The notes beneath the pieces were generated by a model, which worked only from the letters and a program-made list of their open reading frames with translations, did not search any database and had not been told where the DNA came from. From contig CDRNVI010000151.1 of NCBI GenBank assembly GCA_977017575.1, forward strand, positions 1 to 64,000: 64,000 bases of DNA, written 5' to 3'. Of the stretch, positions 59,475 to 64,000 are shown in pieces. The stretch's first letter is position 1. Each line of letters opens with the position of its first letter. Made by a program: the position numbers and the translations under genes. This stretch comes from Paramoeba atlantica. Its lineage: Eukaryota; Discosea.

Positions 59475-62400
59475 ATGGACGAATGTGGCTCTTCTACAAC
59501 CCTCGAAGAAAATTTGAGTGAAGAGAAGAGTGGTGAGAATGAAAAAAGACGGAGTTCTAGAGTGAGAAAATCGGTCTCTCGGCTCTCTGCTTCCATTGAA
59601 GAAGGGAAAGGGAAAAAGAAAGAAAAAAAAGTTGATGGAAAGGAGAAAGGAGAAAGTTCAGAGACCACAGAAAGAATCACCTCCAAACAAACAAAATTGA
59701 TTTTTTCAGGGTCAAGTCTTTCATCTTCTCTCGAATCAGAACAGAAAAAACCGGCTGCTCAACAAAAAGCTGGAAGAGTTGTGAACAAAAACTCACAGAG
59801 AGATGGCCAAACGAATTTGAGCGCATTTCTTCTTGAGAACTCGAATGATTCTCAAATCCAGGAAAGAGAAGATGGAAAAGGAGAAGATGAAGATGAAGAT
59901 GAAGATGAAGATGAAGATACAGAACCTTTTTCTTCACCTGCCCCTTCTCCAATGTTACCTTCTTCTCCCTTTTCTCCCTGTTCACCACTTCATTTGGCTC
60001 TTGAGGAAGATGAAAGGAGAGGCGAGAAAGAAAAAGTTCAGAAGAGAGAAGAAAGAAAAGAAAAGAGTTCGACAGGAAAGAAACCATGTGCAAAAAAGAA
60101 AAAAGAAGAACAGGGAGAAGCCAGGAAGGAAGAAAGTCAACCCGAACCAATGGAAATTGATGATGATTTATCTTCGAAAGAAAAACCCAGAAATCGAAAA
60201 AGAAAAGGGCAAGAGGTTTCGACGAGAACCAAAAAACAAAAAGTTTTAAAGTTTTCTGATACAACTTCAACTTCAACTCAAACTCCAGCACCAATTCCAA
60301 TTCCATCTTCAACTCCAACTCCAACTCCCACTTTTACTCCGTCTTTTGTTCCAACTCCAACTCCAACTCTGATTCCAACTTCAACATTCACTCCAACTCC
60401 AATCTCAACCGCAATTTCACCGACCACAATGACACCAATAAATATGGCCCCATCAACAATAGCCATGACAACACAACCAATAACCAACACAACATCGACA
60501 ATGACAAGACAGCCGAGATTGATCTTGCCAAAACCATCGGTGGCACCAGCAACAATGATCATGACAACACCATCGACAATGACACCATCGACAATGACAC
60601 CAACATCTTTTATGACAACACCAACACCGATGATCATGACAACACTCCCAACAATAACAACACCATCTACATCCCCAACACCATCGATAATGACACCACC
60701 TTTAATGACAATACCATCTTCAATGACAACACCTTCCACATTGACAACATTCCCATCTACAATGACAACATTCCCACCGACAACACCATCTTCAATGACA
60801 ATACCATCTTCAATGACAACACCTTCTTCAATGACGACATTCCCTTCTACAATGACAACACTCCCATCGACAACACCTTCTTCAATGACAACACCTTCTT
60901 CAATGACAACAAATGGAACGAGATTAAAAAGAAGAAAGAAGAGTGAGGGGCGAGAAGAATTTGAAGGACAAAGAAAGTCTTCTCGTTTGTCTGCTCGTTC
61001 TGCTCTTTCATCTCAGTTAACCCTTTCTTTTTTCTTTTCTTTTCTTTTCTTTTCTTTTTCTTTTTTTCTTTCCTTTTTCTCTCTTTTTTTCTCTCTTTTC
61101 TTTCTTTCTCTTTTCTAAATTACTTTTACAGACCAGCCCAAAATCAAAACCAGAATACTTTACTTCAATTTTGTTCTCCAACCACAAATATCCCCTCTTC
61201 TTCTTCTCTCGCTCCTCCTCTCAGCGTGAGTCCGATGCCTGGTTTTACAACTATTATGCCCCTCTCTTCTCCTCTCCCTCAAGAAAGAGAGAAGAAAGAA
61301 GAGAAAGAGAAAGAGAAAGAGAAAGAGAAGGAGAAAGGAAAGGAAGTAAATAAGTTTTTTTTGCCTCGAAAACAATCGAAAAAGGGAACTGGAACGACTT
61401 CTCGTTCTTCTTCTTTGCCTGTTTCTCAAAGTTTGTTTTTATTTCTTATTTCTTATTTTATTTTTTAATATAATTACTCTTTTATTATTATTATATTATC
61501 TTTTTTGAGTTATCTTTTACTTTTTTTCTTTCTTTCTCTTTTGTTTTCTTTCTTAATTCGTAATTTTCACAAACAGAACAAAAAACAACTTCTTTTCAAC
61601 TTCCTTTGTTTCCATCTTCACTCCATATCCCCTCTTCTCTCTCTTTGTCTCTCCCTTTGTCTCTCCCTTCGTCTCTCCCTTCATCTCTCCCCTCTTCTAC
61701 CTCTTTATTTTCTTCTTTATCTTCTTCTTTATCTTCTTCTTCTTCCTCTTCTCTCTCTCCTTCCCCTCTCGAAATCCTTTCCTTTCCATTCATGGAAAAA
61801 TGTCGACAACTAAGAGAGAAAGAGAAAGAGAAAGAGAAAGGGAAAGAAAGAGAAAAAGAAAAAGAGATAACAGTTGAAGGATTTCATTCTTTTTGTTCTT
61901 CATCTTTTGTTCAATTGTATTTCCAATATTTGATTAATTGTTTGCTTTATTTTCAAGGTTTTTCTTTCTTTTTCTTTCTTTTTCTTTCTTTTTCTTTCTT
62001 TTTCTTTCTTTCTTTTCTTTCTTTTCTCTCTTTTCTCCCCTCTCTTCTCTTCTCTCTTCTACCTTCTCGTTTTTCTCTTTCTCCCCTTCTTTCTTCTTAC
62101 TTTCCTTTTCAGACGAGATAGAAAAAATTGGAGAAAATAATGCAACACCAGAGATTAAATCTGATGACCCTCCTCCTCCTCCAGATCTCTCTTCTTTCTA
62201 TCTCTCTCCTCTCTCTTATCTCTCTCCTTCTTCTGTTTCTCCTTCCTCTCCTTCTTCTCTTCCTTTTCCTTCTCGTCATCCTTTTCCGCTTTCACAACCC
62301 CTTCTTTGTTCTCTTTTTCCTTCTCTTTTTGAGGAAGTGAAAGAAGAGAGAGAAGAGAGAGAGGGAGAAGAAAAAGAAAAGAGAGCAGAAAGAGAGAGAG

Positions 62401-64000
62401 AAGAGAAGAGACAATATTCTTATTACAACATTTTTCGTGGGATTTTCACTTTCCTTTCAAAAAGAGAAAAGAGAGAAGAAGAAAGAGATGAAGAAGAGAA
62501 AAGAGAAGAGAGAAGAAGAAAGATAAAAGAAATGGTGGATAAATGGTGGGAAATTGCCAAATTGTATCGAGAAATTGATCTTCATACAGTATCAGAGAAA
62601 GAAAGAGAAAAAGAGAAAGAGAGAGAAAGAGAGAAGGAGAAAGAGAAGGAGAAGAAAGAGAAAGAGAAAGAGAATGAAAAAGAAAAAGAGAAAGAGAAAG
62701 AGAAAGGAGAGGGGGAGAAAGAAGAAGGAGAGAAAGAAGAAAGGGGGATTACTTCTGGGAGACCAAAGAGAGAAGGAGTCCAATCGAAATATTCTTCTCT
62801 CTCTTCTCTGTTTTCTCACAAAAGTAAGAAAGAGAAGGAGAAAGAGAAAGAAATAGAAAAAGAAAAGAGAAATGAAAAAGAAGAAAAAGAAAAAGAAAAA
62901 GAAAAAGAAGAAGAAGAGTCAAAAAGAATTATCCTAAGATCAAAAAGATTATGGAGCCAAAGATATCGACCAAGAAGATGGGATCATGTTGTTGGTAATC
63001 ATCTTTCTGTTGATCGCTTGAGATCTTGGCTTTTGCAATGGTCTTCTTTTGTAGAAGGTTTTTTCTTCTTTTTTTTTTTTGAAAGATTAGTTTCTTTTTG
63101 GTTTTCTTTTTATTTTTTTTATTTTATTTATTTTATTTATTTTATTTATTTTATTTATTTTATTTATTTTTTTATTCATTTATTCATTACTTATTATTCA
63201 TTTTATTCAATTTTCAAAAGGAGGTACAAAAAATACTTTACCATTTGTAAAATGTTTCATTCTCATCGGCCCAAACGGTTCAGCCAAGTCCGCAACAATC
63301 TCCGCCTGTGCAGCCTCTTCTTCCTCTCCCTCTTCTTCTTCTCTCTCTCCCTCTCTCCTCCCTTCTTCTCCCCCTCTCCTCTCTCCCCCGCCCTTTCCTC
63401 TCTCCCCCCCACCATCTCCTTCCCTCTCTCTCAAAACAGACCCAAAACACAACCAACCTCCTTCCTCTCTCTCCTCCTCTCTCTCCTCCTCTCTCTCCTC
63501 ATCTTCTCTCTCCTCCTCCTCTCTCTCCTCCTCTTCTCTCTCTTCTTCCTCTCTCTCTTCTTCCTCTCTCTCTTCTTCCTCTCTCCTTCCCACAAAACAA
63601 GAAATGAGAGTATTAGAAGTGCACGCTGGGATGAACAGAAGTGGAAAATATTTGTTGACTCAAATCGTCGAGGCAACTCAGAGTAAGAAGATTGAAAGAT
63701 TATCTAATAGTGAAGAGAGTCCCTCTTCTTCTTCTTCTCTTTCTTCTTCTTCTTCTTCTTCTTCTTCTTCTTCTTCTTCCTCTCTTTCTTCTTCTTCTAC
63801 TGCTTCGCTTTCCTCTTCTTCGCTTTTGTCTTCTATTTCTGCTTCGAATCCTCTTTCTTCTGGGGATGGTTCTGAGAAAAAGGTTCTTTTCTTTTCTTTT
63901 TTTCCTTCTTTCTTTTCTTCTGTATGAATAATTTAATCTTTTTAGACTATTCGATTGAAGTTTATATTTCCATCTGATTCTTCCTCCTCCTCTTCTTCCT
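59475..64000 (+). CDS. ATAD5: ATAD5/Elg1-like clamp-unloader large subunit (5' part, cut by window end)
   Basis: Exons 59475-61016, 61132-61430, 61577-61957, 62113-63057, 63221-63882 and 63946 onward. The long N-terminal part is low complexity: Lys/Glu-rich segments, an Asp/Glu run, and Thr/Pro/Met repeats of the MTTPSSMTT type (60420-60910), probably disordered. The RFC-like part begins with LWSQRYRPRRWDHVVGNHLS and RLRSWLLQW (about 62950-63050). A Walker A IGPNGSAKSATI (63262-63297) follows, then LEVHAGMNRSGKYLL and EATQSKKIE (63610-63700), which is the ATAD5 signature around beta-strand 2. ATAD5/Elg1 replaces RFC1 in a clamp loader that removes PCNA from DNA after replication. Unusual points: Ala replaces the last Gly of Walker A, and about 85 mostly Ser/Pro/Leu residues are inserted between Walker A and strand 2. 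Walker B and the rest lie beyond the window. Confidence 0.82.

Overview
The window is a chromosome end of a microbial eukaryote. It opens with about 725 bp of CCCTAAA (TTTAGGG-type) telomere repeats and runs inward through a repeat- and transposon-rich subtelomere (about 0.7-27 kb) into gene-dense sequence (27-64 kb). Genes have many short GT-AG introns, Ser/Gln/Glu homopolymers and A+T-rich spacers. A frizzled-like seven-TM receptor, an extracellular ANF-type ligand-binding domain, IPT/TIG, PP2C, C2-like and ATAD5/Elg1 proteins fit a free-living protist, perhaps an amoebozoan. That lineage guess is an inference from gene content only.

Subtelomere: the telomere is followed by a 218-bp subtelomeric repeat ending in interstitial CCCTAAACCCTAAT. 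Next comes one very long reading frame on the minus strand, transcribed toward the telomere, for a RecQ-like helicase of the telomere-linked (TLH) type. A tRNA-derived SINE with a 17-bp target duplication interrupts it. The frame holds ten in-frame TGA codons and no TAA or TAG before its terminal TAA. Further in are a decayed oxygenase-like gene and two arrays of an about 179-bp satellite, each followed by a duplicated 1.6-kb module. A second copy of the subtelomeric repeat follows; its telomeric end abuts a Ty3/gypsy retrotransposon cut off inside the reverse transcriptase. A decayed non-LTR element with RNase H lies beyond.

Gene-rich part, in order: ankyrin-repeat protein with one exon per repeat (-), frizzled-like receptor (+), putatively N-myristoylated zinc-ribbon protein (+), GH76-like secreted glycosidase (-), four-TM protein (+), IPT/TIG-domain protein (-), ANF-receptor-like protein (+), tRNA-His guanylyltransferase THG1 (-), METTL-type methyltransferase (+), a very long PP2C-like (CG9801-type) protein (-), and ATAD5/Elg1 clamp-unloader subunit (+, cut by the window end). 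Neighbours are mostly in divergent pairs sharing 160-315 bp, and convergent pairs end within about 25-400 bp of each other. I see no operon-like functional cluster; these look like ordinary housekeeping and signalling genes.

The most unusual signals are the TGA-only helicase frame, repeated duplication of exon 3' ends plus their splice donors into the following intron (six copies in the methyltransferase gene, two at each of two exons in the PP2C gene), exon-by-exon ankyrin expansion, and subtelomeric structures suggesting healed chromosome breaks.
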